Source of the DNA: Holosporaceae bacterium | GTDB lineage: Bacteria; Pseudomonadota; Alphaproteobacteria; UBA3830 | Direction of reading: 5' to 3' | Length of the DNA: 36,394 nt | NCBI GenBank assembly: GCA_031276565.1 | Contig: JAISMS010000009.1 | Coordinates: 1-36,394, forward strand | Shown here: positions 8,573 through 23,769 of the stretch, piece by piece | Numbering within the stretch: the stretch's first letter is position 1 | How the letters are laid out: every line of letters starts with the position of its first letter | Notes under the pieces: model-generated | Databases searched by the model: none | What the model saw: the letters and a program-made list of their open reading frames with translations, nothing else | What the model was told of the DNA's origin: nothing | Translations under genes and position numbers: made by a program

Positions 8573-10026
8573 TTTCTCGCCATGTTTAATACAACTTGCC
8601 CGTCACTGAAGTCCGCCGCTCCGTCTTCCGTCAATTGAAAGGTTTCATGCCCCTTTCCGGCTATCAGCAGAGCGTCACCATCAGACAGCATTTTCATTGC
8701 AAATTCAATGGCAGTTTTTCGGTCCCCGATTTCTGCGGCATTCGGACATCCTTCCGTGATCATTTTTCTTATCTGTGCCGGATTTTCATTTCTCGGATTA
8801 TCGTCGGTGACGATCGTAACATCCGAAAACATATCGGCGATCTTACCCATCAGGGGCCTTTTCTGCCGATCGCGATTACCTCCGCAACCGAAGACCGTTA
8901 TAATTCGATTTTTCGTGCGGGCGCGAAGGGACATAAGCGCGGCTTCCAAAGCCGCCGGAGTATGGGCATAATCAACGTATATGTCCGCCGAATTAAAACG
9001 GGTTATCAATTCCATTCTTCCCTCGATCGGCCGCAGTTCTTCCAATCGACTGAAAATCTCCCCGGCATTCGATCCGGCGAAGTAACATACGGCGGCGGCG
9101 CACAGAGAATTGTAAATCTGAAAATCCCCCGGAAGCGGCAAAAGGAACGAAAATTCTCTTCCCATAAAAAAAACCTTTACACGCCGTCGCGAGTTTTCCG
9201 AATTAATTTCCAGGATTTTTATGTCGTCGGAGCGCAGTCCGTAGCTTACGCACCGTATTTTCCGATCGGCGGCGATTCGGCAGATCCTTTGTGAACGCTC
9301 GTCGTCGGAGTTTACGACAAAAACAGAACCGCCGGGAGCCGCTTCCGAAAACAGCCTTTCTTTGGCGTTCCAATAGTTTTCCGAAGTCCTGTGGTAATCC
9401 GAATGATCTTGAGAGAAATTCGTGAAAGCACAAACGTCGAACGAAAGCCCGTCGATTCTGTGCTGATCAATTCCCTGGCTGGAAGCCTCCATCGCGACGT
9501 GCGTAATCCCGTTTTCGCTCAATCGACTTAAAATTCCGTTCAGTTCCAAGCAATCGGGGGAGGTCATATTACCCGGCAATTTTTCTCGACCCGTTCCGGT
9601 TATCACCCCCAAAGTGCCTATGCCGGCGGCGTTGATCCCGAGACCGGTCCAAATTTGCCGCGCTATCTCGACGGTCGAAGTCTTGCCGTTTGTACCGGTA
9701 ACCGCCGCAATTTTTTCGGGTTTTCTTTCGAAAAACACGGAGGCGACACGCGCCGATTCCCGTCGTACGTCTTTTACGGAGATAAACAAAACTCCGTTCC
9801 TGGTCTCCGAATAATTTTTTCCGTTTTCCGAGGGCTGCAGAATATATTTCGCTCCGCGGGAAATCGCCTCCCTTATATGAAGTTCTCGGGCTTTGCCGTC
9901 AGAGGCCAGAGTAATAAACATACACCCGGGCACGGCTTTCTCGGAATTATCGCAAAGAACAGCCGCGATTTCCTCGCACTCCGGAGCGGAAAGTTCAAAA
10001 CTCAACAATTCTTTCAATTTTTTCAA
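8569..10026 (-). CDS. murE: UDP-MurNAc-L-Ala-D-Glu--meso-diaminopimelate ligase
   Basis: MurE adds the third stem residue. The P-loop reads TGTNGKTST, the carbamylated-lysine region NYWNAKERLF, and the specificity motif DDNPRNE contains the DNPR characteristic of meso-DAP-adding enzymes, matching the dapB gene in this window. The ORF track begins at base 10140, inside ftsI. I choose the TTG at 10026 because AAGGAG lies six bases upstream, because TTGA overlaps the ftsI stop, and because the protein then starts MKKLKELLSFEL and is 485 residues, the normal length. The extra 38 residues of the longer ORF are translated ftsI sequence. Confidence 0.94.
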   Translation of the reverse strand: MKKLKELLSFELSAPECEEIAAVLCDNSEKAVPGCMFITLASDGKARELHIREAISRGAKYILQPSENGKNYSETRNGVLFISVKDVRRESARVASVFFERKPEKIAAVTGTNGKTSTVEIARQIWTGLGINAAGIGTLGVITGTGREKLPGNMTSPDCLELNGILSRLSENGITHVAMEASSQGIDQHRIDGLSFDVCAFTNFSQDHSDYHRTSENYWNAKERLFSEAAPGGSVFVVNSDDERSQRICRIAADRKIRCVSYGLRSDDIKILEINSENSRRRVKVFFMGREFSFLLPLPGDFQIYNSLCAAAVCYFAGSNAGEIFSRLEELRPIEGRMELITRFNSADIYVDYAHTPAALEAALMSLRARTKNRIITVFGCGGNRDRQKRPLMGKIADMFSDVTIVTDDNPRNENPAQIRKMITEGCPNAAEIGDRKTAIEFAMKMLSDGDALLIAGKGHETFQLTEDGAADFSDGQVVLNMARK

Positions 10027-11675
10027 AGCAATCTCCTTATGACGGCTTTCCAGTCCGGCTCGGGCGCCTTTGAAGGCGTAATTCCCAGCATGATACCGAT
10101 CCTTTTTATTATGCAGCCGCAGACGGGAGCCGCATTCCAACCGCCTGTTCTGTATCCGTGAGTCTCCGGCATCCCTTTGGGCTCGTCCAACACCAGATAA
10201 ATCGAATACTTCGGATCCGTCATGGGAAAAACCCCGACGAATCCGGTATAGTTTTTATTTTTTATATATTTGCCGCGCACCTGTTTTTCCGCCGTTCCGG
10301 ATTTACCTCCGACGCAATAGCCGGGCACGTCGACAAGTCGGTTTCTGCCTTCCGTCACGTTAATCCTCATGAGGGCTTTCATGATGTCGGAGGTTTTCTT
10401 CGAAACCACCCCGGTTCCGGAAAGCGGAACTTCCCGCTTCAGCAAAGTAGGAACATTCATGACGCCGTCGTTCATAATACCGGACACCGCCGTAATCATG
10501 TGGAGCGGACTTAGCGCGATCCCGTGACCGTAGGAAACGGTAACGCAGCTGACGTCCGTCCAGTATCGCGGGCAGACCGGCTTCTGCGTTTCGCATAATT
10601 CAAAAGAAATCGGATCCAGGAGTCCCAAACGCCGAAAAAAATTCTTCTGGGTCGCCGCGCCCGCCGCCAGGGCGATTTTTGCCGAACCTATGTTGGAGGA
10701 ATATTTCAGAATTTCCTCCACCGAAAGAAACGTTCCCAGCCCTCGGAAATCATTGACGGTATATTTTCCTATCTTCAGAGGAAATCTGGCGTCAAAAGTC
10801 GTAAACGGCGTGATTTTTCCCGTCTCCAAAGCCATGGCGGTGTTAAAAATCTTCGCCGAAGATCCGGGTTCGACGGCCGAAGACGTGACCATGTTGAAAC
10901 GCTCGCTAAGAGTGGGATCGGATTTTTTATTCGGATCAAAATCCGGCAGAGAAACAAGGGCTATTATTTCTCCCGTCGCTATTTTCATCACGACGGCCGC
11001 TCCGCCGACCGCGCCGAATCTTTTGAGGCCTTTTTGCAGTTCGTCTCGAACGGCGTATTGAATTTTCACGTCCAAAGAAAGAACCAAAGGTTCCGGCGAA
11101 CCCCGCAGAGATTCGTCGAAAACTTTTTCTACCCCCGCGATTCCGACATTGTCGACGTCGGTTCCTCCGATGACATGGGCCAGCAGATTTCCGTCCGGAT
11201 ACACCCGATGTTCGGTTCTCATAAAATGCATCCCGGGCACGCCTTGATTTAAAACCGCCTGCTGTTGAATCGGCGACAAATTTCTCTTTATCCACAGAAA
11301 CTTCTTGTTTGATGACATTTTTTTGATCAGCTCGGCCTTATCCGACTCCGGAAAAACGCCCGTTATTTTTTCGGCCGCTTCTTTCACGTCCATGATTTCG
11401 TGCGGACAGGCATAAAGGGAAACCGTCGGCAGACTTGTGGCAATTATCACTCCGTTGCGGTCGACAATGTCCGCCCGCGAGATGAGCGGAACGGGATTTT
11501 CAAAGTTGCGCTCTTCCTCTCCCCTGACGTTAAAAACCATAACCCGGGCAAGGCGGACGACGATCAGCGCGAACAGTATCAAAAAAACGCTGACGGCAAA
11601 TAATATTCTTCGTTTTGTAACCCCCAGAGACAGCGTCGACAGCGAATACAAGTTATTGCCGTAACCGCTGTACAT
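10023..11675 (-). CDS. ftsI: Septal transpeptidase FtsI (class B PBP3)
   Basis: FtsI is the single-pass transpeptidase that crosslinks septal peptidoglycan with FtsW. There is one N-terminal transmembrane segment (about residues 24-45), a dimerisation domain with the RADIVDRNGVIIA motif, and a penicillin-binding domain with all three catalytic motifs: SSAK after EPG near residue 272, SSN near 326, and KSG in VGGKSGTAEKQ. At about 550 residues it is a standard length. The track starts at a TTG (11678), but the ATG at 11675 overlaps the ftsL stop as TGATG and is the simpler start. The 3' end overlaps the murE start by four bases. Confidence 0.95.
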   Translation of the reverse strand: MYSGYGNNLYSLSTLSLGVTKRRILFAVSVFLILFALIVVRLARVMVFNVRGEEERNFENPVPLISRADIVDRNGVIIATSLPTVSLYACPHEIMDVKEAAEKITGVFPESDKAELIKKMSSNKKFLWIKRNLSPIQQQAVLNQGVPGMHFMRTEHRVYPDGNLLAHVIGGTDVDNVGIAGVEKVFDESLRGSPEPLVLSLDVKIQYAVRDELQKGLKRFGAVGGAAVVMKIATGEIIALVSLPDFDPNKKSDPTLSERFNMVTSSAVEPGSSAKIFNTAMALETGKITPFTTFDARFPLKIGKYTVNDFRGLGTFLSVEEILKYSSNIGSAKIALAAGAATQKNFFRRLGLLDPISFELCETQKPVCPRYWTDVSCVTVSYGHGIALSPLHMITAVSGIMNDGVMNVPTLLKREVPLSGTGVVSKKTSDIMKALMRINVTEGRNRLVDVPGYCVGGKSGTAEKQVRGKYIKNKNYTGFVGVFPMTDPKYSIYLVLDEPKGMPETHGYRTGGWNAAPVCGCIIKRIGIMLGITPSKAPEPDWKAVIRRLL

Positions 11676-12031
11676 CAATCCGAATCCCGCATGGAAAGAA
11701 TCTCTTCCGCCAGCTCGGACAATTTCTTTGTTTTTTTATACCGACTCTTGTCGGAGTGGAAGAGAGAGGGATCAAATTCCTTCAGCTGAATCGGTTCGGT
11801 CGGGCGCATGCGAAGATATTTCACGGCCAGCTGCTGTATCCGTTCCGGAGTGGTCAGGGCCTTCCACTCCGCCTTAAGTATGTGATGATTGTTTTTTTCC
11901 TGTATTAATTCTTTTTTCAGATAACGAATCCGGTCTTCTATGGAAACGACCGTATATTTGAGATAAAACAGCCAGGATCCTATGGCGAAAATCAACAAAG
12001 AAAACAATATTGACGATCTTTTGGTTAACAT
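11675..12031 (-). CDS. ftsL: Cell division protein FtsL
   Basis: A small bitopic divisome protein that, with FtsB and FtsQ, licenses FtsWI activity. The 118 residues show a short cytoplasmic tail, one transmembrane helix (about 9-28, ILFSLLIFAIGSWLFYLKY), a periplasmic coiled coil (VSIEDRIRYLKKELIQEKNN), and the TTPERIQQLAVKYLRMRPT region typical of alphaproteobacterial FtsL. It lies between rsmH and ftsI, where FtsL is expected. It has no obvious Shine-Dalgarno sequence in the 24-base gap after rsmH. FtsL diverges quickly, so position and layout carry much of the call. Confidence 0.9.
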   Translation of the reverse strand: MLTKRSSILFSLLIFAIGSWLFYLKYTVVSIEDRIRYLKKELIQEKNNHHILKAEWKALTTPERIQQLAVKYLRMRPTEPIQLKEFDPSLFHSDKSRYKKTKKLSELAEEILSMRDSD

Positions 12032-12055
12032 TTTTTAAAGCACCGCGACTTTTTA

Positions 12056-12916
12056 TCATAACATGGAAATACCGCGAAGTTTAGCCGACCTTGACTTGGG
12101 ATTGTAGCGTATTTCTTCCGCAGAAGGAACAATCGGCTTTTTGGTCAGCAATTTAAATCGCAAACCCTTCTCTCCCAAAGCAAAACTCCGGAACGACAGC
12201 TTCACCGCCCGATCCTCCAGAGAATGGAAACTGACCGCCGCCGCTTTGCCGCCGGGATTCAGCAGATCCGGAATATCATCCAGAAATCGTTTCAATTCTC
12301 CGATTTCATCATTTACGAAAATCCTCAGAGCCTGAAACGTTTTGGTCGCCGGATCCTTCCTTCCGGTTTTCCTTACGCAGGCGCGAATCGCTTCGGCCAA
12401 ATCCCGGGTGTCGCGTATTTTTTCGATATTCGCCTTGAGGTTTGCGGCAATTCGCCTTGAAAAGCGTTCTTCTCCGAATTCGTATATTATGTCGGCCAAC
12501 TCCCGTTCGGGGCATTTTCTTATAACTTCAAGGGCTGTTCGGTCGCAGAGTCCCATCCTCATGTCGATCGGTCCGGGAAGATTGAACGAGAATCCTCCGG
12601 AAGGATCCGTCAGCTGCATGTTGGAAACACCGAGATCCAGAACGACGCCGTCGACTTTTTCCCCCTTCAGAATCGCCTTCGCGTCGCCGAATTTCGCATG
12701 GAAAAAATTAAAACGCTCTCCGTAGCGGGCTTTAAACCCGACGGCAATGTCTCTCACGCGCGGATCCCGATCAAATGCGATTACTTTGCAGTCCGCGGTC
12801 TCCAAAATCGCCCGGGCGTATCCGCCGCCGCCGAAAGTTCCGTCAAAATATACGCCGCCGTCCCTCGGCGACAATAACCCCGACATTTCTTTCAGAAGAA
12901 CCGGAAGGTGTTCCAT
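12056..12916 (-). CDS. rsmH: 16S rRNA (cytosine(1402)-N(4))-methyltransferase
   Basis: RsmH (formerly MraW) methylates C1402 in the ribosomal P site and is a conserved dcw member. The 286-residue protein begins MEHLPVLLKEM, followed by the SAM-binding segment FDGTFGGGGYARAIL, the DGVVLDLGVSNMQL motif, the internal helical insertion with RKTGRKDPATKTFQALRI, and SFHSLEDRAVK near the C-terminus. It follows the NhaD-like gene by 16 bases. mraZ, the repressor gene that commonly precedes rsmH, is not between them. Confidence 0.96.
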   Translation of the reverse strand: MEHLPVLLKEMSGLLSPRDGGVYFDGTFGGGGYARAILETADCKVIAFDRDPRVRDIAVGFKARYGERFNFFHAKFGDAKAILKGEKVDGVVLDLGVSNMQLTDPSGGFSFNLPGPIDMRMGLCDRTALEVIRKCPERELADIIYEFGEERFSRRIAANLKANIEKIRDTRDLAEAIRACVRKTGRKDPATKTFQALRIFVNDEIGELKRFLDDIPDLLNPGGKAAAVSFHSLEDRAVKLSFRSFALGEKGLRFKLLTKKPIVPSAEEIRYNPKSRSAKLRGISML

Positions 12917-12932
12917 ACGCTTTCCCCGCCTT

Positions 12933-14243
12933 CTACAAAAAACGAGAAATCAGGGTCAAAATCGGCAACATTACGGCGGCCGACCACACCATGTAGCCCA
13001 AAAACGAAGGAACTTTCGCCCCGTACTGTAAAGACACGGATTTCACTATCAGATTCGGAGCGTTGCCTATGTAGGTCAGAGCTCCCATAAATACGGTGGA
13101 AAGGGAAAAAGCCGTCAGAATATGCGATTTCGTCGTCATGAGAACGCCCGGATCTCCGGCGGTCATATGGAAGAAAATTAAGAAAGTCGGAGCGTTATCA
13201 AGAACGGAGGACAACAGCCCGCTGACCCAGAAACACCTTTCGGCAAGGAATTCTCCGCCGGGCGCCATCCAGTCAAACAGGCCTCCGAACGTACCGTTCG
13301 ATCCCTGATGCAGTATGCTTATGATGGGAGTAACCGTTATAAAAATCCCGGCAAACAATTGCGCGACTTCCTTTATCGGCTCCGAGGAAAACATATTTTT
13401 TTCCCGAATTCCCGTCGGCGTTATTTTCATTGAAATCAGAGCGATAATCAGCAGAAACGCACTTCTCGTCAGAGATGACCGTGAAAATTTTCCGCCGCAG
13501 AGGGAAAATTCCCCGTCGAAATTGCAAAACATTACCGCCGCCAAAATCGCCGCCGTAAGAATAAGGTTGATTTTTCCTTCAAATTCAACACTCTTGTTTT
13601 CATCGGGAACGGAGACAACGGCCGCTTCCCGGCGGAACAACAGAAAATCAATCGCAAAAAACAGCGCGCACAACAGCAAAACCGTACATGTCAGGAAGAG
13701 GTACAGATGTCGAATGAACCAAAAGAAATCTATGCCCTTTAAAAATCCCATAAACAGCGGCGGATCGCCCAAAGGCGTCGCCGCTCCTCCCGCGTTTGCC
13801 ACCAAAAATATGAAGAACACAGGCAGATGGACGGTGTATTTGCGACCGGAGTTGGCGCGTAAAAACGGCCGAATCAGCAGCGCCGTCGCCCCGGTAGTGC
13901 CGATCCATCCGGCAATGACGCTGCCGAAAAACAGAAAAGCCGTATTGAAAAACGGACCTCTTCTCCCCGGAAAATCAACGAAAATCCCGCCGGAAACAAC
14001 GTATAACGCAAAAATCAGAGCCATAAACGGAATATAGTCCGCCAGCAGGGGTTCGACGACTGCGGGAAGAATTTCGGCGACGCCGAAAAAACAACCGACA
14101 GAAAACAAATACGCCGCCGACCAAAAAAGCGGAACGGAAAAGGCGTACTTTTCCCAAAATTTCGGACACAAAAGCGGCAAAAACGACATGGAAAGTACGA
14201 TCCCCATAAAAGGAACCGACCATAAAGAACTGATAAAAGGCAT
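12933..14243 (-). CDS. NhaD/ArsB-type sodium:proton antiporter (ion transporter superfamily)
   Basis: A 436-residue polytopic membrane protein with about 11-12 hydrophobic segments. The central signature NAGGAATPLGDPPLFMGFLKG and the IGTTGATALLIRP segment are typical of NhaD-like antiporters of the ArsB/CitMHS group, and the second half has the matching SSVLDNAPTFLIFF and YIGNAPNLIVKSV motifs. It probably exchanges sodium for protons at the inner membrane, but the transported ion cannot be fixed from sequence. It is the first gene of the division operon, 16 bases before rsmH, so its promoter may drive the cluster. A GGGGGC element precedes the ATG at 14243. Confidence 0.85.
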   Translation of the reverse strand: MPFISSLWSVPFMGIVLSMSFLPLLCPKFWEKYAFSVPLFWSAAYLFSVGCFFGVAEILPAVVEPLLADYIPFMALIFALYVVSGGIFVDFPGRRGPFFNTAFLFFGSVIAGWIGTTGATALLIRPFLRANSGRKYTVHLPVFFIFLVANAGGAATPLGDPPLFMGFLKGIDFFWFIRHLYLFLTCTVLLLCALFFAIDFLLFRREAAVVSVPDENKSVEFEGKINLILTAAILAAVMFCNFDGEFSLCGGKFSRSSLTRSAFLLIIALISMKITPTGIREKNMFSSEPIKEVAQLFAGIFITVTPIISILHQGSNGTFGGLFDWMAPGGEFLAERCFWVSGLLSSVLDNAPTFLIFFHMTAGDPGVLMTTKSHILTAFSLSTVFMGALTYIGNAPNLIVKSVSLQYGAKVPSFLGYMVWSAAVMLPILTLISRFL

Positions 14244-14266
14244 TTCAATTCGCCCCCAAAGCGTTG

Positions 14267-14278
14267 CATGATATCATG
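14267..14278. promoter_or_regulatory. 12-bp perfect palindrome in the divergent promoter region
   Basis: CATGATATCATG is a perfect palindrome about 24 bases upstream of the NhaD-like start. It contains a TGATAT that could serve as a -10 for leftward transcription. It may be an operator half-site pair or chance; no regulator is identified. Confidence 0.3.
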
Positions 14279-14309
14279 AAACCGTTCCGAAGTACGAAAA
14301 AAAATCCGC

Positions 14310-14332
14310 CCGCCGGCGATCGGCGGTTTTTT
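14310..14332. terminator. Intrinsic-terminator-like hairpin in the divergent region
   Basis: CCGCCG-GCGAT-CGGCGG is followed directly by TTTTTT on the + strand, a textbook Rho-independent shape. On the other strand the same stem is followed after five bases by eight T residues, so it could work both ways. It lies upstream of the giant + gene and not behind any gene. It may therefore insulate the divergent promoters, or attenuate transcripts that begin to its left. Confidence 0.55.
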
Positions 14333-14346
14333 AAATAAAAATTAAC
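14331..14346 (+). promoter_or_regulatory. CtrA-type box (TTAA-N7-TTAAC)
   Basis: TTAAATAAAAATTAAC fits the CtrA full-site consensus of Alphaproteobacteria exactly and ends about 42 bases before the chosen start of the giant TadG-like gene. Possible -10 hexamers downstream are TATAAC (14358) and TATGAT (14366, 18 bases from TTAACC). The surroundings are AT-rich, so chance is possible. CtrA control of pilus genes is known in Caulobacter; here it is inferred. Confidence 0.45.
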
Positions 14347-14387
14347 CGAATTGACGATATAACTCTATGATTTTGAGGGAGTTGTGC

Positions 14388-21518
<7,131 letters not shown>

Positions 21519-21603
21519 ACCACCGGCATAAACGCAGATTCAGATTGAAGAGAACCCGTCGACGACATCGGCAGCCGAACAGAACATCTCATCATCCGAA
21601 GAT

Positions 21604-21626
21604 CCGCCGAAACAATAAATCGGCGG
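21604..21626. terminator. Hairpin between convergent giant gene and porin-like gene
   Basis: CCGCCGA-N9-TCGGCGG forms a 7-bp GC-rich stem 85 bases after the giant gene and just before the stop of the convergent porin-like gene. It has no T-run on either side, so termination here would be weak or Rho-assisted. Confidence 0.4.
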
Positions 21627-21630
21627 GAAA

Positions 21631-22950
21631 TCAGATTCTGATCTTTGTTCCGATCATGAGCATATTCGCTTGATTTTTACCGGTTACGGAAAGGCCGCAG
21701 GCTCTGCCGTAGGCTTGCGCCCGGGCGCAAGTATCCGTCCCGATGTTATTATACTCGATGTAGAGGCTCGCAGTCCGATTTACGGTATATTCCGCCGCCA
21801 GCGTAACTATGTCCGCTACGGATTTTTCGTCGAACGAAAATTTAACCTCGGATCTGAAATATCCGGCCGAAACCGTAAATTTATCACTGACGGCATAAGC
21901 CGCGCCGAAAGAAAATATCTTTCCGACGTCGACTCCCGGCTTGACGCCGACTTCCGGAAATGCGAACCGATATTCTTTGTTTTCGTCGAAAACTTTGATG
22001 TCGGCAACGGCATATTTGCGCGGTCTCAAAGATTTTCCTCCGTCCGTATAGCCGAAGGAAAACTTAAAATCCTTATTGCAGACGACCGCCGCCCCCAGAT
22101 TAAAAGCCCGTACGTTATGCACCTCTTTATCGTCGGAAATGCCTGATTTTCCTTTGCCGATCCACAGAGAGGCGGAAATCTTAACATTCCAAGCTTCCGC
22201 GTCTCCGAATTCGTAAGCCGCGCCGCCGGTAAGCACGTTTTTGGAAAACGCGGTGCGCATGCCGGGGAAATTCGCCCGTTCTATGTTGATTTCGTCGTCA
22301 TGCGGCCTTTTGTGATACGTCTTAAATAAAGTTGCGTTGCGGCTGTCCGGAGTGAAAGACAATCCGGCGGAAAATCCCGCGATCTTCGGGGATAAAAACG
22401 AAATCTTCAGAGCTTTACGGTCGTCAAAGGGGAATCCCGTATCCACCAGAGAACCCGCCGATTCGTTATAGAAAATCCCGAGGTTTCCGCTGCCGGCTCC
22501 ACCGTAGCCGACGAGGAATTTATCGCCGTATATGCAGAATTCGTCGGCGCTTGTGTTGACGTATCCGAGCCTTATCTTCCCGATGCAGGGAGATTCAAAA
22601 AAGAGGCAGGAAATCCGAAGGATCGGGCTTTTCTGCTTAATGACGCCGGAGTGGGTTTTAACGCCGATTTCGGCTCCGAATGAAGATCTGTCGCATTTCG
22701 CCGCAACATATTTAAAGTCCAGGCTTCCCTGCAGCGACGCCACGGCCTCGTCGTTCTCTTTCTTGATTTTTTGCCTCATAAACAGAGTGGTAAAATCTAA
22801 CTTTCCTCGAAAACTCAGATTGTCGCTCTCACAGATTTCGCTTTTCCACCAATCCGCAAGAATTTCGTGCGCCAATCTGTCGGTTTCATCCGCAGCTGCC
22901 GACGTTCCCGCAGCAGAAAGTAACGACAATGATAATAATATTTTTTTCAT
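21631..22950 (-). CDS. Porin-like outer membrane beta-barrel protein
   Basis: A 439-residue protein with a clear signal peptide (MKKILLSLSLLSAAGTSAAA) and a body of alternating hydrophobic strands, for example LDFTTLFM, IRLGYVNTS, AGLSFTPDS, FSFGYTDGG, FSFGAAYAVSDKFTVSAGYF and ASLYIEYNNIGT. The chain ends ANMLMIGTKIRI. Length and strand density suit a 16-stranded general porin of the Gram-negative porin_4 type, but the family is not certain from reading alone. It has a strong ribosome-binding site (GGAGG, seven bases before ATG) and its own 105-base upstream region, so it is probably transcribed separately from the secretion operon behind it. Confidence 0.75.
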   Translation of the reverse strand: MKKILLSLSLLSAAGTSAAADETDRLAHEILADWWKSEICESDNLSFRGKLDFTTLFMRQKIKKENDEAVASLQGSLDFKYVAAKCDRSSFGAEIGVKTHSGVIKQKSPILRISCLFFESPCIGKIRLGYVNTSADEFCIYGDKFLVGYGGAGSGNLGIFYNESAGSLVDTGFPFDDRKALKISFLSPKIAGFSAGLSFTPDSRNATLFKTYHKRPHDDEINIERANFPGMRTAFSKNVLTGGAAYEFGDAEAWNVKISASLWIGKGKSGISDDKEVHNVRAFNLGAAVVCNKDFKFSFGYTDGGKSLRPRKYAVADIKVFDENKEYRFAFPEVGVKPGVDVGKIFSFGAAYAVSDKFTVSAGYFRSEVKFSFDEKSVADIVTLAAEYTVNRTASLYIEYNNIGTDTCARAQAYGRACGLSVTGKNQANMLMIGTKIRI

Positions 22951-23055
22951 TTTTTTCCTCCGTTGCGGTTTTTATATACACTATTTCTTCGCGATTTCAC
23001 ATATATTTTTTTGTCGTGATTTATGCGGTTCTTGAAGAATTCCGAAGGATTCTTT
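22951..23055 (-). promoter_or_regulatory. Upstream region of the porin-like gene
   Basis: This AT-rich gap holds a possible -10 (TATATA, 22973-22978 on the complement) and GGAGG before the porin-like start, but no good -35. A hairpin with a TTC(G) loop (AAGAATCC/GGAATTCTT, about 23035-23054) directly after the upstream stop codon may partly end the secretion operon. It lacks an immediate U-tract. Confidence 0.35.
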
Positions 23056-23769
23056 CTACCAGTTTTCCCCCAGTCCGACGCGGATTTTTCGCCGATCGTC
23101 CGTCTGTATTTCCACCGAATTCGGGAAAACTGCCGTGAGTCGCTGACCGTCAATCGAATCGCCGACCCGAAACCACGAGTCGCCTATGTAGGCGCCGCAG
23201 TTATCTATCGTACATAACAGCCGATGAGGACGAATCTTTTTGAGGCCGAACATATTCAGAGATTTTAAGTCCGGCTTCGGGTGAGGAGCCATTCGGAAAA
23301 CCAATCCCGGACACTCTTCAACCGTCAAGATTTTAAACGTCGCCGTTGCACAAATACTCCCGCCCGAGGGAAAAAATTTTACGGACCGAAAATCGACAAT
23401 ACCCGGCAGCTCGAAAAACAGAGTTCGAATGAATTCGCAGACTTTGCTTTCCTCGTCGGCCGAAACTTTGATTTCTGCAAAATTTCGATCGGTGTTGTTT
23501 TTTATCAACACTTTTCCGACCCCGAGTTTTTTGCCGATTTTCTCGGCGGTTTTCTTTACGTCGGGATTCTTGGCGAAGAGTTTCTTCGGAGACTTCAAAA
23601 CGGTAAAGCGGAATTTTTTCACTTCATTTGCCAGAGATTCGGCAGATTTCTTCATCCGAATCAGGTGATTTTTTCGGCTTCCGGTTTCCTCCAATTCCGC
23701 CGTCTTGACGGCGCACAAAATGCCGAGCAAAACCGTAAGTAAAATCAAAATGCCTATCTTCCGATGCAC
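23056..23769 (-). CDS. GspM/PilO-like protein with a PilP/GspC-like C-terminal domain
   Basis: A 237-residue bitopic protein: one N-terminal transmembrane helix (about 5-20, IGILILLTVLLGILCAV), a charged segment (25-55), a middle region with the alpha-beta pattern of a PilO/GspM ferredoxin-like domain (90-150), and a C-terminal stretch (LLCTIDNCGAYIGDSWFRVGDSIDGQRL) resembling the small beta domain of PilP or GspC HR. That would place two normally separate periplasmic components in one chain. It starts at GTG with GGAGG seven bases upstream and overlaps the GspL-like gene by 16 bases. The role, linking the inner-membrane platform to the secretin, is inferred. Confidence 0.55.
   Translation of the reverse strand: MHRKIGILILLTVLLGILCAVKTAELEETGSRKNHLIRMKKSAESLANEVKKFRFTVLKSPKKLFAKNPDVKKTAEKIGKKLGVGKVLIKNNTDRNFAEIKVSADEESKVCEFIRTLFFELPGIVDFRSVKFFPSGGSICATATFKILTVEECPGLVFRMAPHPKPDLKSLNMFGLKKIRPHRLLCTIDNCGAYIGDSWFRVGDSIDGQRLTAVFPNSVEIQTDDRRKIRVGLGENW

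Noticed and set aside
11874-12059. 61-residue minus-strand ORF over ftsL
   Set aside because: It is an out-of-frame overlap of ftsL with no domain; ftsL fits position, topology and motif.
14367-14387. Upstream ATG of the giant gene
   Set aside because: It has no ribosome-binding site, whereas the ATG at 14388 has GAGGGAG seven bases upstream and yields a typical TadG-like N-terminus.
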